Shown: positions 44,042-53,724, counted from the first letter of the stretch. The stretch is DNA of 64,000 bases from Massilia sp. R2A-15 (GCF_030704305.1 NZ_CP131935.1:3596001-3660000); one strand, 5' to 3'. The notes: generated from the sequence alone by a model not told the origin. A program made the numbers and translations.

Positions 44042-44862
44042 CCGGGCCTGCGCCGCCTTTGAAGATCTGGGCAAGAATAAAAAACATCCGACTATTTTTA
44101 ATATCGGCATTTGTCTAATTAAATAGCACCGACAACGCAGAAAAGGAATCCATTCCGGGCGCGCCCTTCACGGATTCCATTTCACAAATTGACATTCGTA
44201 CTCACACATGTCTCTTAAAGCGGCAGCACTCCCTGGACAAATTCAAATCGACGCCCAATCTCGCCGTGGGCCGCACGCTTCTCAAAACCCGTGTTAAGCA
44301 GACAGGGTTATGATGTTGTCGGACGACAAGCCAGCGTTGCATCCATTTGGCGTTGGATTTTGCAGCGAAGCGTCCGAATCAAAGGAAATCGCGACACTCA
44401 TCATGCTGTTGATCAGAAGTGTGAAAAACCCTTCTCTGCCATCGCACCCGTGACCTTGCGTTTTTGTGAAATTGAGCACCGTACTTTCCCCGATTCCCAA
44501 GTAGCCGACCGTATCCCCGGTCGCGGTAAATCGCAGCAATTGTATGTGCCATCGCTGTTGGAGACAGTGATATTAATTGGAATCGAAAACTTGTTCAAAA
44601 GTCGGACTGCGCCCATAACTGACATGTTAATTCCTTTGAATATGTTATATTAATAAAATTTTAACTGCACCCAATCCTAGCACATTGATTATTTTTTAAT
44701 ATATATTTTTTACTAATAGTTTTCGCGGTTCGATTGATATTCCCGAATCCGGATTTGAACGGAGATCGTTCACCTTTTTTGTGGCGTCACAGCTGCCATC
44801 GTTGGTGTTTTTGGGGCAGCCGCACCATTTGACCGAGAGTGGAATCACCTCAGCACAATGCT
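44042..44862. other. AT-rich, mostly gene-free stretch
   Basis: About 820 bp with clearly lower GC than the rest of the window, especially 44080-44130 and 44580-44760, and TATATATTTTT runs. It holds one frameshifted small gene on the minus strand (44294-44625) and is otherwise empty. Its composition suggests foreign origin. Confidence 0.6.
44294..44625 (-). pseudogene. small protein gene split by a frameshift
   Basis: ATG 44625 has a good ribosome site (AAAGGA, six bases away) and codes MSVMGAVRLLNKFSIPINIT then VSNSDGTYNC before drifting into a low-quality frame. A second frame, joined around 44535, continues sensibly as LRFTATGDTVGYLGIGESTV and then NFTKTQGHGCDGREGFFTLL, ending in DNIITLSA at 44294. 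The two halves together look like one beta-rich protein of about 110 residues. Either the gene is broken or there is a sequence error. The family is not recognised. Base composition is unlike the neighbours. Confidence 0.45.
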
Positions 44863-46086
44863 ATGAAGCACACCTGGAAGTCTGCACCGGACACCGAACC
44901 CACCCCGCAAACGCTGGCGGTGCGCCGGCCTTTTCTGACCGCGCTCGCCTTGTCGCTGGGGGCGGCGATTTCGCTGGGGCTGACGCGCTTTTCGTATGCG
45001 CTGCTGTTGCCGCCCATGCGCGCCGATCTGGGCTGGAGCTACCTGCTGTCGGGCTCGATGAATACCGGCAACGCACTCGGCTACTTTGTCGGCGCCCTCA
45101 TCACGCCTGCTCTCATGCGGCGCTTCGGCGCGCAGCGCGCCCTGGTCGGCGGCGCGGTGCTGGCGGGCGGGTTCATGATGCTGTCGGGCCTGGTCGTCGA
45201 TGCCAACCTGCTGATCCTGCAGCGCCTGCTGGCCGGCATTGCCAGCGCCTTCATTTTCATTTCCGGCGGCGTACTCGCGGCGCGCCTGAGTTCGCTGCAT
45301 CCGGAGCGGGCCGGCCTGCTGATCGGCATCTATTACGGCGGCACGGGCCTCGGTATCGTGCTGTCGGCCTTGCTGGTGCCGTTCGCGCTCGCCGCCGCCA
45401 ATGCCCACGGCGCGGCGCATGCCTGGCAATGGGCCTGGGTAGGGCTTGGCGCCGTGTGCCTGTTGGCGACGCTGGCGATGGCGCTGCCGTCGCGCCACAT
45501 CGACGGCGCCCCCGTGGCCCCTGGCGCGCACGGACACTTCCGCTTCAGGCCTTTTGCGTTCGGGCTAGGCGGATATCTGATGTTCGGCGTCGGCTATATC
45601 GGCTACATGACGTTCGTGATCGCCCTGCTGAAGGAACAAGGCATGGGCGCCGGCACGATCACCTTGTTCTACTCGGTGCTCGGATTGGCCGTCGTGGCAT
45701 CGTCGCGAATTTGGGCACGCATGCTGGACCGGTTCAAGGGCGGCCAGTCGATGGCGATCCTGAATGGCTTGCTTGGCGTGGCGACTATTTTGCCGGCGCT
45801 GACCGCCGCGCCACCACTCGTGTTCGCGTCCGGGTTGATGTTCGGCGCGATCTTTCTATCGGTGGTTGCCTCCACCACCGCACTGGTGCGCCACAATCTG
45901 CCCCAGCACGCCTGGTCCTCGGGGATCAGCGCGTTCACGACCGTGTTTGCGCTGGGCCAGATCATCGGTCCATCGGTAATCGGATGGATCGCCGACGGTC
46001 CCGGGGGCCTGCAGCGAGGACTGATATTTTCAGCGCTGGCGCTGTTTGCCGGCGCGCTATTGGCGTCGCGTCAACGGTCCTTGTAG
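44863..46086 (+). CDS. MFS transporter, YbfB/YjiJ type
   Basis: A 407-residue inner-membrane transporter with about 12 helices. LGAAISLGLTRFSYALLLPPM and MNTGNALGYFVGALITPALM are the N-terminal signature of the YbfB/YjiJ family. RRFGAQRALVGGAVLAGG corresponds to motif A, and YYGGTGLGIVLSALLVP follows. ATG 44863 is chosen over the GTG at 44839, which only adds eight residues; neither has a strong ribosome site. It belongs to the block between the 26-bp direct repeats. Substrate unknown. Confidence 0.87.
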   Translation: MKHTWKSAPDTEPTPQTLAVRRPFLTALALSLGAAISLGLTRFSYALLLPPMRADLGWSYLLSGSMNTGNALGYFVGALITPALMRRFGAQRALVGGAVLAGGFMMLSGLVVDANLLILQRLLAGIASAFIFISGGVLAARLSSLHPERAGLLIGIYYGGTGLGIVLSALLVPFALAAANAHGAAHAWQWAWVGLGAVCLLATLAMALPSRHIDGAPVAPGAHGHFRFRPFAFGLGGYLMFGVGYIGYMTFVIALLKEQGMGAGTITLFYSVLGLAVVASSRIWARMLDRFKGGQSMAILNGLLGVATILPALTAAPPLVFASGLMFGAIFLSVVASTTALVRHNLPQHAWSSGISAFTTVFALGQIIGPSVIGWIADGPGGLQRGLIFSALALFAGALLASRQRSL

Positions 46087-46212
46087 CGCAGCGATTGCCT
46101 GAAAGGGTTTGATGCGATCGCGCAAGACCGCCTTCCGCCTGAAGCGATATATCTGACAGCTCGGCGAAATTTGCCGCACGGATATATCTCCCCGGCGGAG
46201 TGCGGAGGCGCG

Positions 46213-49200
46213 ATGGTATTCCTGATCTTTGGGGCGTTACTTTACCTATTCATCGATCTCGGCCGGGCGAAACGGGAAAGCGAGCGTCGAAACGACGCGC
46301 TGGCCCGCCTGGTCGATGTACTCGAACACGAGCAGGAAAAGTTAAGGGTACGAATTACATTGCTCGAAGCGTCGCCAGCCGCCGCGCCGGCCGCGCAGGA
46401 CGCGGTCGTCGCTGCGCCCCAGGTGATCGTGCCGGCGCCCCAGCAGGCCGAGGCGGCCACCGCGCCGCCCCCGACGGAGGAGCCATCGGCAGTCCCGGAA
46501 ACGCTCCCGCCTGCCGTTTCCGGGTTGCACGAGGTCGCTCCTGAGCCCCCGCCGCCGCCGCCCGAACCCGTGCTGGCACCGGCCACGCCAGCCTGGCTGC
46601 TGGCCACCAAAAAATGGCTCTTCACCGGCAACCTGGTGGCCAAGTTCGGCCTGATGATCCTGTTCATCGGTATCAGCTTCCTGCTCAAGTACGCCGCCGA
46701 ACGCTTCACCGTGCCCATCGAACTGCGCTTCGCCGGCGTCGTACTGGCCGACATTGGGCTGCTGACGTGGGGCTGGCGCATCCGTACCGCGCGGCGCGGC
46801 ATCGGCTTGCCGGTCCAGGGCGCCGCGCTGGGCATCCTGATGCTGACCACCTTCGCCGCCTTCGCGCGGTTCCACCTGCTTCCGTCGGGCCTCGCGTTCG
46901 GCATGTTGTTTACCCTCACCGCGTTCACCTGCATGCTGGCGGTGCTTCAAGATGCGATCTGGCTGGCCGTGTTCGGCATCGTCGGCGGTTTCGCGGCTCC
47001 CGTGTTGACGTCCACCGGCCAAGGCAGCCATATCGGCCTGTTCTCCTACTACGCTGTGCTCAACGCCGGCATTCTTGCGATCGCACTCAAGAAGTCATGG
47101 CGTTCGCTGAACCTGCTCGGGTTCGCGTTTACCTTCGTGGTTGGTACCGCGTGGGGCGTGCTGAAATATGAGCCGGAAAATTACTTGAGCGCGCAAGTAT
47201 TTTTGACCCTTTTCGTCTGTTTCTATGTCGGCATCGCCGTGGCGTACGCCGATCGACAGGCGCCGCGACTGAAGCACTATGTCGACGCCACCCTGGTGTT
47301 CGGCACGCCGATCCTCGGCTTCGGGCTGCAATTCGGACTGGTTCAGCACATGCGCTTCGGCCTGGCGATCGCCGCGCTCGCGCTCGGGCTGTTCTACACT
47401 GGCCTGGCGCTGCTGCTGTGGCGCCGGCGCGGGTCGAATCTGCGCCTGCTGGTCGAATCCTTCCTCGCCATGGGCGTCGTGTTCGGCACGCTGGCCCTGC
47501 CGTTTGCGCTGGACCAGCGCTGGACATCGGGCGCCTGGGCGATCGAAGGGGCCGCGCTGGTATGGATCGGATTGCGCCAGAAAAATGTGCTGACCTGGTC
47601 GTTCGGGCTGCTGGTGCAGGCCGGTGCCTGGCTCGCGTTTCTCGGCGCGATGGCGCAACTGGATCCGGCGCAGGCGGCCCAGGCGAATATCTGGCTGGGC
47701 TTCCTCCTGCTGACGGCCGCCGCATTCGCGATGGCGATCAACTTCCGCGAGGCCGGCACCGGCGGCGGCGAACGCGCCAGCCGATTTACGATCACCTCCA
47801 ACGTGTTCCTCGGTTTCGCCGCGCTATGGCTGCTCGGTGGCGCATGGGGCGAAATCTTCTTGCGGTTCAACGCGCTCGCTTCGCACGCGCCCAATCTGCT
47901 GGTGGTTAGCGCAATGGTTTGTGCGCTGGTCCTGTATGTGATCGCGGCCTACATGCAGTGGCTGGTCGCACGCGCCTTCGCCGTCGTCGCGCAGTTGGCC
48001 GGAGGCCTGTCGCTGCTGCTCCTGATGGGCTCCGAGATGTCGCTCGACGGCGGACGGTATCACGCCTTTGCGGGAGCGGCGATGATCATGGCCGGCGCGC
48101 TCGTTTCCAGCCGCCGCTTTTATCTGCTCGATGCCCCCCGCTATCGCACGGCTTCGTACCTGTTGATGGGATGGGCAGGCTGGTGGTGCTTCGGGCCCAT
48201 CCTGCAGATAGCGGCGGACTGGGCCAGCGACTTTGCGTGGTTGCCGTCGCGCGGGGCCGACTATCAGATCGCCGTCGCCCTGACGTCGATCCTGTTCGCC
48301 CGGCTGTCGGCACGCCTGGCGTGGCCGCAGCTCCGCTGGCTAAGCACGCCTTGCTGGCTGGCCCTGCTGGTGCAGACCGCCACCATCCTGTACTGGATGA
48401 CAATTGATCGCTTCCCCGGCCCATATCGTTGGACCGCGTTCCTGGCGCTCTGGCTCGCTAGCGAGTACTTGCTCCACTTCTGGCAGGCGCGCGCGTGGAA
48501 CCTCTCCAGGCCCGCAATGAAATTGCTGCATCTTGTGCGCATCGCCGGACCCTGGGCAATGATATGGCATGTCGGGGCCGAGTTGGTCGGCAACTGGCTT
48601 TATGGGCTCGCCCCCGACCAGACCGTGGTGCTGGCGAGCGCCGGCTGGCAGGTCAGCGGCAGCTGGCTCCATTATTTGCCCGCCTGGCTGATGATGGGAG
48701 TACTCAGCTGGCTGACCGGCCGCAGCCGCCGCGACGTCTGGCCGGTGCAGCCGCTGGCCCGCTGGCATCGCATCGTGCTGATTCCCCTGGGGACCGGCTG
48801 GGCACTGCTACTGGCATTGGTATGGAACCTTCGCCAGGACGGCACGATGGCGCCGCTGCCCTATCTGCCGATCCTCAATCCGCTCGACCTGACGACGGGC
48901 TTTGCCGCGATCCAGGCGGTCCTGTGCTACCGCATGCTTCGCACCGGGTTCCCCGGCGCGCCGTCAGCCGGGCCGAGGCTGATCGATGGTTTGCCGCGCG
49001 CGGCCGGATTCGCCGCCTATGGCTGGTTCAACCTGATGCTGCTGCGCACTGCGGCGCGCTACCTCGACATCGACTACGCGTTCGGCGCCCTGGCCGCCTC
49101 GCAGTTCGTGCAGGCGATGCTGTCGCTGACCTGGTGCATCACTTCGCTGATCCTGATGCGGCGCGCGCGCTCGCTGACCCCGCGCCCGCGCCTGTGGATG

Positions 49201-49377
49201 CTGGGCGCGGCACTGCTCGGTGTGGTGGTGACGAAACTGTTCCTCGCCGACCTCGCCAACGTGGGCAGCATGGCGCGCATCGTCTCCTTCGTCGGCGTCG
49301 GCGCGCTCATGGTGGCCATCGGCTACCTGGCCCCTTATCCGTCGCGGCCGGCCGATCCCACGCCGGTTCCCGTTTGA
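46213..49377 (+). CDS. DUF2339 multi-spanning membrane protein
   Basis: A 1054-residue integral membrane protein. ATG 46213, four bases after GGAGG, starts a membrane anchor (MVFLIFGALLYLFIDLG). A charged coiled-coil (RAKRESERRNDALARLVDVL, EQEKLRVRITLLE) and a Pro/Ala-rich linker (about 60-125) follow. From about residue 145 to the C-terminus there are more than 20 hydrophobic segments, starting with WLFTGNLVAKFGLMILFIGI, the DUF2339 signature. DUF2339 proteins occur next to DUF3999 genes in many Proteobacteria, as here. The function is unknown. Confidence 0.88.
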   Translation: MVFLIFGALLYLFIDLGRAKRESERRNDALARLVDVLEHEQEKLRVRITLLEASPAAAPAAQDAVVAAPQVIVPAPQQAEAATAPPPTEEPSAVPETLPPAVSGLHEVAPEPPPPPPEPVLAPATPAWLLATKKWLFTGNLVAKFGLMILFIGISFLLKYAAERFTVPIELRFAGVVLADIGLLTWGWRIRTARRGIGLPVQGAALGILMLTTFAAFARFHLLPSGLAFGMLFTLTAFTCMLAVLQDAIWLAVFGIVGGFAAPVLTSTGQGSHIGLFSYYAVLNAGILAIALKKSWRSLNLLGFAFTFVVGTAWGVLKYEPENYLSAQVFLTLFVCFYVGIAVAYADRQAPRLKHYVDATLVFGTPILGFGLQFGLVQHMRFGLAIAALALGLFYTGLALLLWRRRGSNLRLLVESFLAMGVVFGTLALPFALDQRWTSGAWAIEGAALVWIGLRQKNVLTWSFGLLVQAGAWLAFLGAMAQLDPAQAAQANIWLGFLLLTAAAFAMAINFREAGTGGGERASRFTITSNVFLGFAALWLLGGAWGEIFLRFNALASHAPNLLVVSAMVCALVLYVIAAYMQWLVARAFAVVAQLAGGLSLLLLMGSEMSLDGGRYHAFAGAAMIMAGALVSSRRFYLLDAPRYRTASYLLMGWAGWWCFGPILQIAADWASDFAWLPSRGADYQIAVALTSILFARLSARLAWPQLRWLSTPCWLALLVQTATILYWMTIDRFPGPYRWTAFLALWLASEYLLHFWQARAWNLSRPAMKLLHLVRIAGPWAMIWHVGAELVGNWLYGLAPDQTVVLASAGWQVSGSWLHYLPAWLMMGVLSWLTGRSRRDVWPVQPLARWHRIVLIPLGTGWALLLALVWNLRQDGTMAPLPYLPILNPLDLTTGFAAIQAVLCYRMLRTGFPGAPSAGPRLIDGLPRAAGFAAYGWFNLMLLRTAARYLDIDYAFGALAASQFVQAMLSLTWCITSLILMRRARSLTPRPRLWMLGAALLGVVVTKLFLADLANVGSMARIVSFVGVGALMVAIGYLAPYPSRPADPTPVPV

Positions 49378-49403
49378 CCGCACCATCGATCAGGAGGATC
49401 ACA

Positions 49404-50849
49404 ATGCCCCCATTTCGCCCGATATGGCTGCTCGCTTTGGGACTGCTGGCGCCGGGTTCACGGGTCGCCGCCGTCGCCCAGCCCGACGGCGCGCACCTGT
49501 ACACGCACGTCATGCAAGTCACTGTCAGCGGCAAGGACGGCCTGGCACAGCTTCGCCTGCCGAAGGACGTGTACCTCAATGCGCGCTCCGCCGAGTTGAA
49601 CGACCTGCGGCTGTTTGACCGGCGCGGCGCCAGCATTCCGTTCGCGCTGACGACACCTCAAGCGCAGGAAAATGTCAGCGTGCGGACCGTGCCTGTGACG
49701 ATTTTTCCGCTTACGGCGGAGCGCCGCGCCGGCCCCGCCAACGCTGCGCTCGAGATCCGTAGTGCCGCCGACGGATCGCTGGTGTCGGTTAACACGCGCG
49801 TCAGCGGCAACGTCCCCGCAAGCAGCCAGTTGTCGGCCCTGGTACTGGACATGCGTGGTCCCGGCAGCGCCGGCGCGCCGGCCGCGCCCGTGTCGGCGCT
49901 TCGCCTGACGCTACCGAAGGAATTGTCGAACTACTCCGCGCGCATCGAACTGGAGGTGAGCGACGACCTCAAGCAGTGGGACAGCCTGGGCGATTCACTC
50001 GTCAACTGGCTGACGAACGCCGACACCAAGTCCCTCGCCAACGACCGGATCGAGTTCGAGCCGCGCGCGTTCCGCTATGCGCGCCTGAGCTGGCGCGAAG
50101 GAACTCCAGTGGCATTTTCTGCCATCGAGGCCGAATTCCGATCGCAAACCGCAGTGGCGGCGCCGCTCGACACCGTGGTCATCGCGCCCTCGCCGGGGAA
50201 ATTCGCCGGCGACCTGGCTTACCCGTCGGCGATAGCGCTGCCGGTCCGGTCGCTCGCTCTGGAGTTTTTGCAGCCGAACGTGGTTGTGCCTGCGGTCATG
50301 GGACACTACGTCGAGCTGCCTGCAATCAAAAAGGGACAGCCAAAAGCCTGGCAGTTCGCGCCATCGTTCAACGCGACGTTCTACCGGATAACGCAAGCAG
50401 GCCGCACGCGCAGCTCCGGAGAACTCGAACTGCACGGAGCGCATGCTGGCGAATGGGTGCTGCGTCCGCAAGCGGCAATGGCTTCGCCGCCATCATTGCG
50501 GCTGTCCTGGCAACCGGCAACGATGGTATTCCTCGGCAACGGCGAGGGCCCCTACACCCTCGCCGTCGGGCGGCTCGGCGCGCCCCGGGCTCAACTGGAC
50601 ATTGCAAGAGTCGCGCCAGCGTTCTCCGCGCCGGAGCTGGCGGCGTTGGAAGTGGCGGTCGCCGGGCCGGTCAGGCAGCAAGGCGTCGCCCAGTCCGCCC
50701 CTGGCACCGCGGACCTGGCAGGCGTCGCCGCGCAAGGACGCCAAATGGTCCTCTGGGCCGTGCTCGGACTTGGCATCATCGTGCTCGGCGTGATGACGAA
50801 GGTGCTGCTAGGCCAGATGCGCCACGCCGATGCGGAAGGAACCGGATAA
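49404..50849 (+). CDS. DUF3999 exported, membrane-anchored protein
   Basis: A 481-residue protein. ATG 49404 has AGGAGG upstream. A signal peptide (MPPFRPIWLLALGLLAPGSR) is followed by beta-rich repeats (VSALRLTLPKELSNYSARIE, VEFEPRAFRYARLSWREG-type segments) that look like carbohydrate-binding or adhesion-type sandwiches. A membrane segment near the C-terminus (MVLWAVLGLGIIVLGVMTKV) anchors it with most of the protein outside the cytoplasm. It follows the DUF2339 gene by 26 bp and is presumably co-transcribed. The pairing suggests a membrane complex; the function is unknown. Confidence 0.87.
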   Translation: MPPFRPIWLLALGLLAPGSRVAAVAQPDGAHLYTHVMQVTVSGKDGLAQLRLPKDVYLNARSAELNDLRLFDRRGASIPFALTTPQAQENVSVRTVPVTIFPLTAERRAGPANAALEIRSAADGSLVSVNTRVSGNVPASSQLSALVLDMRGPGSAGAPAAPVSALRLTLPKELSNYSARIELEVSDDLKQWDSLGDSLVNWLTNADTKSLANDRIEFEPRAFRYARLSWREGTPVAFSAIEAEFRSQTAVAAPLDTVVIAPSPGKFAGDLAYPSAIALPVRSLALEFLQPNVVVPAVMGHYVELPAIKKGQPKAWQFAPSFNATFYRITQAGRTRSSGELELHGAHAGEWVLRPQAAMASPPSLRLSWQPATMVFLGNGEGPYTLAVGRLGAPRAQLDIARVAPAFSAPELAALEVAVAGPVRQQGVAQSAPGTADLAGVAAQGRQMVLWAVLGLGIIVLGVMTKVLLGQMRHADAEGTG

Positions 50850-50863
50850 TCATCAAGCTCCCT

Positions 50864-50889
50864 TGCGGGAAGCGGGATATCTGATCAGC
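50864..50889 (+). repeat. 26-bp direct repeat, right copy
   Basis: TGCGGGAAGCGGGATATCTG continuing ATCAGC, 25 of 26 bases identical to 44016-44041. It lies 14 bp after the DUF3999 stop, outside any plus-strand gene, and its last bases overlap the end of the convergent gene at 50885. In the left copy the same bases code CGKLDI-stop, so this is a duplicated gene end. Confidence 0.75.
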
Positions 50890-52327
50890 TCTTGACCGGC
50901 GCCGCGCTCAAGGAGCCGGCGTCGCAATCTGCTGATAACGGTGGCGCCCAGCCGCCGGCGGCAAGGGAATTGTCGTCCTCCGAATGCGCAGGCCTCAGCG
51001 TCGAACCATCCCTGGCCACCTGCCAGCTACCAAACAGGAACCGCTGCACCCACACCTCCAACCGCCGATGCACCTTGCGCATCGCGAACGACACGATCGC
51101 CACCACGATCGCATCGACCACCAGGCTGCTCTTTTCGACCGCGCGCCGCACCCCGCCGTCGCCAGGCAGCACGGTCGAATAGATCCATTCGATCATGCCG
51201 AACACGCACAGCAGCAGCAGGCTGGCGACCGCAAACACCAGCGCGCGGCTGGCCGCGAAGTCGAAATCGAACACGCGGTAGCGCAATACGGCGTACGCCA
51301 GGCCGCCGAACATCAGCAATTGGCCGACGAAGTAAATCATCACCGTCACGCGCAAGTCGTCCTGCACCTTGGCGTCGAGCGCGGGCACCATGTTCAGGAA
51401 TCCCGGCACCACGCCGACCGCGAACGCCCACAGCAGCCACAGATGGCGCTGGCGCACCTCGCCGGTGGTATGGCGCCAGCCATCGACCAGGCTGACGAAC
51501 ATCATCACCAGGCCCAGGATCACCACCAGCAGCGTGCCCAGCCACAGCCACGGCGTCTCGCGGCCCAGCGCAAAGCCGATCGAATACGCCGTCGTCAGAT
51601 ACGCCAGCCCCCGGTACCACGGGAACACCCGCCGCAGCCAGATGCGTGCCGTGCTGGCCGGGTAAGGCTGGAACAGCAGCGCGAACACCACGCAGCCGTA
51701 CCAGATGATCGCGTAGCTGGCGATGTTGGCGAATTTGCTCAGCCTGAGCGTGGCGCCGGCCGGCGAATAATTGAAGTTGTAAAAATAGATCAGGCTGAGG
51801 GTGATGAAGGTGGTCGACAGTGCGCGATACGAGCGGCCGTCCTGCCTGAACGCGATCATCACCGCAAACAGCAGCGCGGGAAGGGCCAGCAAAAAGCGCC
51901 CGCCGTAGTCGAAATAGTCGCCCACGGTGATTGCGACCGGCACCGCCACCAGCGACAGCCGGCGCGCCTGGCCGCCCTGATACAGCGTCAGGTCCACGCG
52001 CTCGCCCGGCATGAACTTGCGCCAGCGATTCTCGTAGTCATCGAATTCGATAAAGTCGCCCGGATGCGCGCCTGCCGTCGCCATTGGCAAGCCGGGTTCC
52101 GCCGAGCTGACGCGCAGGCGATACGTGCCCTGCCCCTGGGCGGTGGCGCCGATCGGGTCGACCAGGGTCATGCCCAGGCTGCCCTGCTGGCCGTCGATCA
52201 GCAAGGGCTTGATGGCGTAGCTGAATTCGCTGACCATCAGGATGGAAGTGAGCACCACCAGCACGCAGACGAACGCTCTCCACACCTTCGTGGACAATGT
52301 AATTCGCGCTGTGACCCCTGCCCTCAA
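50885..52327 (-). CDS. ComP-like membrane sensor without a kinase domain
   Basis: A 480-residue protein. An N-terminal helix (VWRAFVCVLVVLTSILMVSE) is followed by an extracytoplasmic PDZ-like domain (about 45-125, ending VDLTLYQGGQARRLSLVAVP) and then about eight membrane segments. Segments such as LLALPALLFAVMIAFRQDGR, LRYRVFDFDFAASRALVFAV and the final MRKVHRRLEVWVQRFLFGSW are like the sensor part of ComP-type and related histidine kinases. There, the kinase would follow; here the protein ends with a 55-residue charged tail lacking HisKA and ATPase motifs. A separate kinase or other partner is possible. Its 3' end touches the right 26-bp repeat. Confidence 0.7.
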   Translation of the reverse strand: MRAGVTARITLSTKVWRAFVCVLVVLTSILMVSEFSYAIKPLLIDGQQGSLGMTLVDPIGATAQGQGTYRLRVSSAEPGLPMATAGAHPGDFIEFDDYENRWRKFMPGERVDLTLYQGGQARRLSLVAVPVAITVGDYFDYGGRFLLALPALLFAVMIAFRQDGRSYRALSTTFITLSLIYFYNFNYSPAGATLRLSKFANIASYAIIWYGCVVFALLFQPYPASTARIWLRRVFPWYRGLAYLTTAYSIGFALGRETPWLWLGTLLVVILGLVMMFVSLVDGWRHTTGEVRQRHLWLLWAFAVGVVPGFLNMVPALDAKVQDDLRVTVMIYFVGQLLMFGGLAYAVLRYRVFDFDFAASRALVFAVASLLLLCVFGMIEWIYSTVLPGDGGVRRAVEKSSLVVDAIVVAIVSFAMRKVHRRLEVWVQRFLFGSWQVARDGSTLRPAHSEDDNSLAAGGWAPPLSADCDAGSLSAAPVKS

Positions 52328-52428
52328 ACCGCCTCCCGAATGCGCTAACTATTATAGTTGGGCAACATATTCAGGATAGTATCGGAAACCAGGCCGCACA
52401 TACGCACGCTTTGTAACACTGTGCGTAT

Positions 52429-53724
52429 TTACATGACCACGCCCAGCCAGGACGGCACGTGCGACAGTACATACAGCACCACGCCGATCAGCCCGCCCAC
52501 GATGGTGCCGTTTATCCGGATGAACTGCAGGTCCTTGCCGATATTGAGCTCGATCTGCTCCGACATCTCGCGGCTGTCCCAGTTCTTCACCGTGTCGGAG
52601 ATGTGCCTGGTGAGGAACTGCGCAAACTCCGGCGCCCCGCTGCGCGCCGCCGATTCGAGGTGCTCGTTGAGCGACTGGCGCAGGCGCGCGTCCTCCGCCA
52701 GCGTCTTGCCGACCCATGCGCCGGTCGCCACCACGCGCTTGTGCAGCACCGAGTCGTCGCTGTGCAGGTCCTTTTTGAGCCACGCCTTCAGGTCGTCCCA
52801 CAGCGACTTCAGGTAGGTATTGAGCGTCTCGTCGCCGATCAGGTACTGCTTGATCTCTTCTCCCTTCTGCTGGAACTGCGGGTCGTGCTTCAGGCGCTCG
52901 ACAAAGTCGTGCGTGAACTGGTCGAAGTTCTTGCGGATCGGATGCTCGCGATCGGCGTCGATGCGCGCGAGGATGCCGGCGGCCAGCCGCACCGCGATGT
53001 CGGCGCCCTTGCGGCCGATAGCCTCCTTCGGGATCACCTTCTCGAACATCGCATATTCTTCCTTCAGCCAGTCCACGATGCCCTGGGCGATGAACGCCTG
53101 CGTGTCCTCGTTGTGCAGCAGGTTCGCCAGCTGGTTGATGCCTTCGTCGAGCAGCTGCTGGTGGCGTCCGTTCTGCGTCATCGATTCGAGGATCACGCCG
53201 GCCGACTGCGACAGGTCCACGCTGCCGATCAGACCATGCACTGCCTTGCTGATGAATTTCTGCACCGGCGCGTCCTCGATGAAGTCGAGTACCCCGGCCG
53301 CCAGCCTGACGAGGTAGTCGCCCAGCTGGCGCGAATTCTCGGGCTTGAGCAGCCAGCCGGAGATCATCTGCGCGGGATCGTGGCGCCGGATCAGGGCGAC
53401 GATCGATTCGGTATCGAGGAATTTCTCGCGCACGAAGACCGCCAGGTTGTCGGCGATCTTGTCCTTGTTCTTGGGGATGATCTCGGTGTGGCGCGACACC
53501 AGCGGGATGGGCACGCGCTTGAACAGGGCGACGACGGCGAACCAGTCGGCCAGCGCGCCCACCATCGCCGCCTCGGAAAACGCCTTGACCAGATCGACCC
53601 ACCACACCGGCCGCAGGAACAGCGTCGCGACGAACAAGGCGCCGGCCCCCAGAAAGAACATCAGGGCCAGGCGCTTGGACGCGCGCAGCTCGTCCTGCTT
53701 GTCGGTGCGGGCGGCGCCGCTCAA
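52429..53724 (-). CDS. DUF445 (YjiN-like) membrane protein, TTG start
   Basis: A 431-residue protein of the DUF445 family. Two N-terminal membrane segments (RLALMFFLGAGALFVATLFL and WVDLVKAFSEAAMVGALADW) precede FAVVALFKRVPIPLVSRHTE, the family signature; a long alpha-helical cytoplasmic or periplasmic region follows, and a last helix (NGTIVGGLIGVVLYVLSHV) ends the protein. The start is TTG 53724 with GGAG eight bases away; it overlaps the stop of the upstream DUF2007 gene (TTGA), so they are coupled. The function of the family is unclear. Confidence 0.9.
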   Translation of the reverse strand: MSGAARTDKQDELRASKRLALMFFLGAGALFVATLFLRPVWWVDLVKAFSEAAMVGALADWFAVVALFKRVPIPLVSRHTEIIPKNKDKIADNLAVFVREKFLDTESIVALIRRHDPAQMISGWLLKPENSRQLGDYLVRLAAGVLDFIEDAPVQKFISKAVHGLIGSVDLSQSAGVILESMTQNGRHQQLLDEGINQLANLLHNEDTQAFIAQGIVDWLKEEYAMFEKVIPKEAIGRKGADIAVRLAAGILARIDADREHPIRKNFDQFTHDFVERLKHDPQFQQKGEEIKQYLIGDETLNTYLKSLWDDLKAWLKKDLHSDDSVLHKRVVATGAWVGKTLAEDARLRQSLNEHLESAARSGAPEFAQFLTRHISDTVKNWDSREMSEQIELNIGKDLQFIRINGTIVGGLIGVVLYVLSHVPSWLGVVM

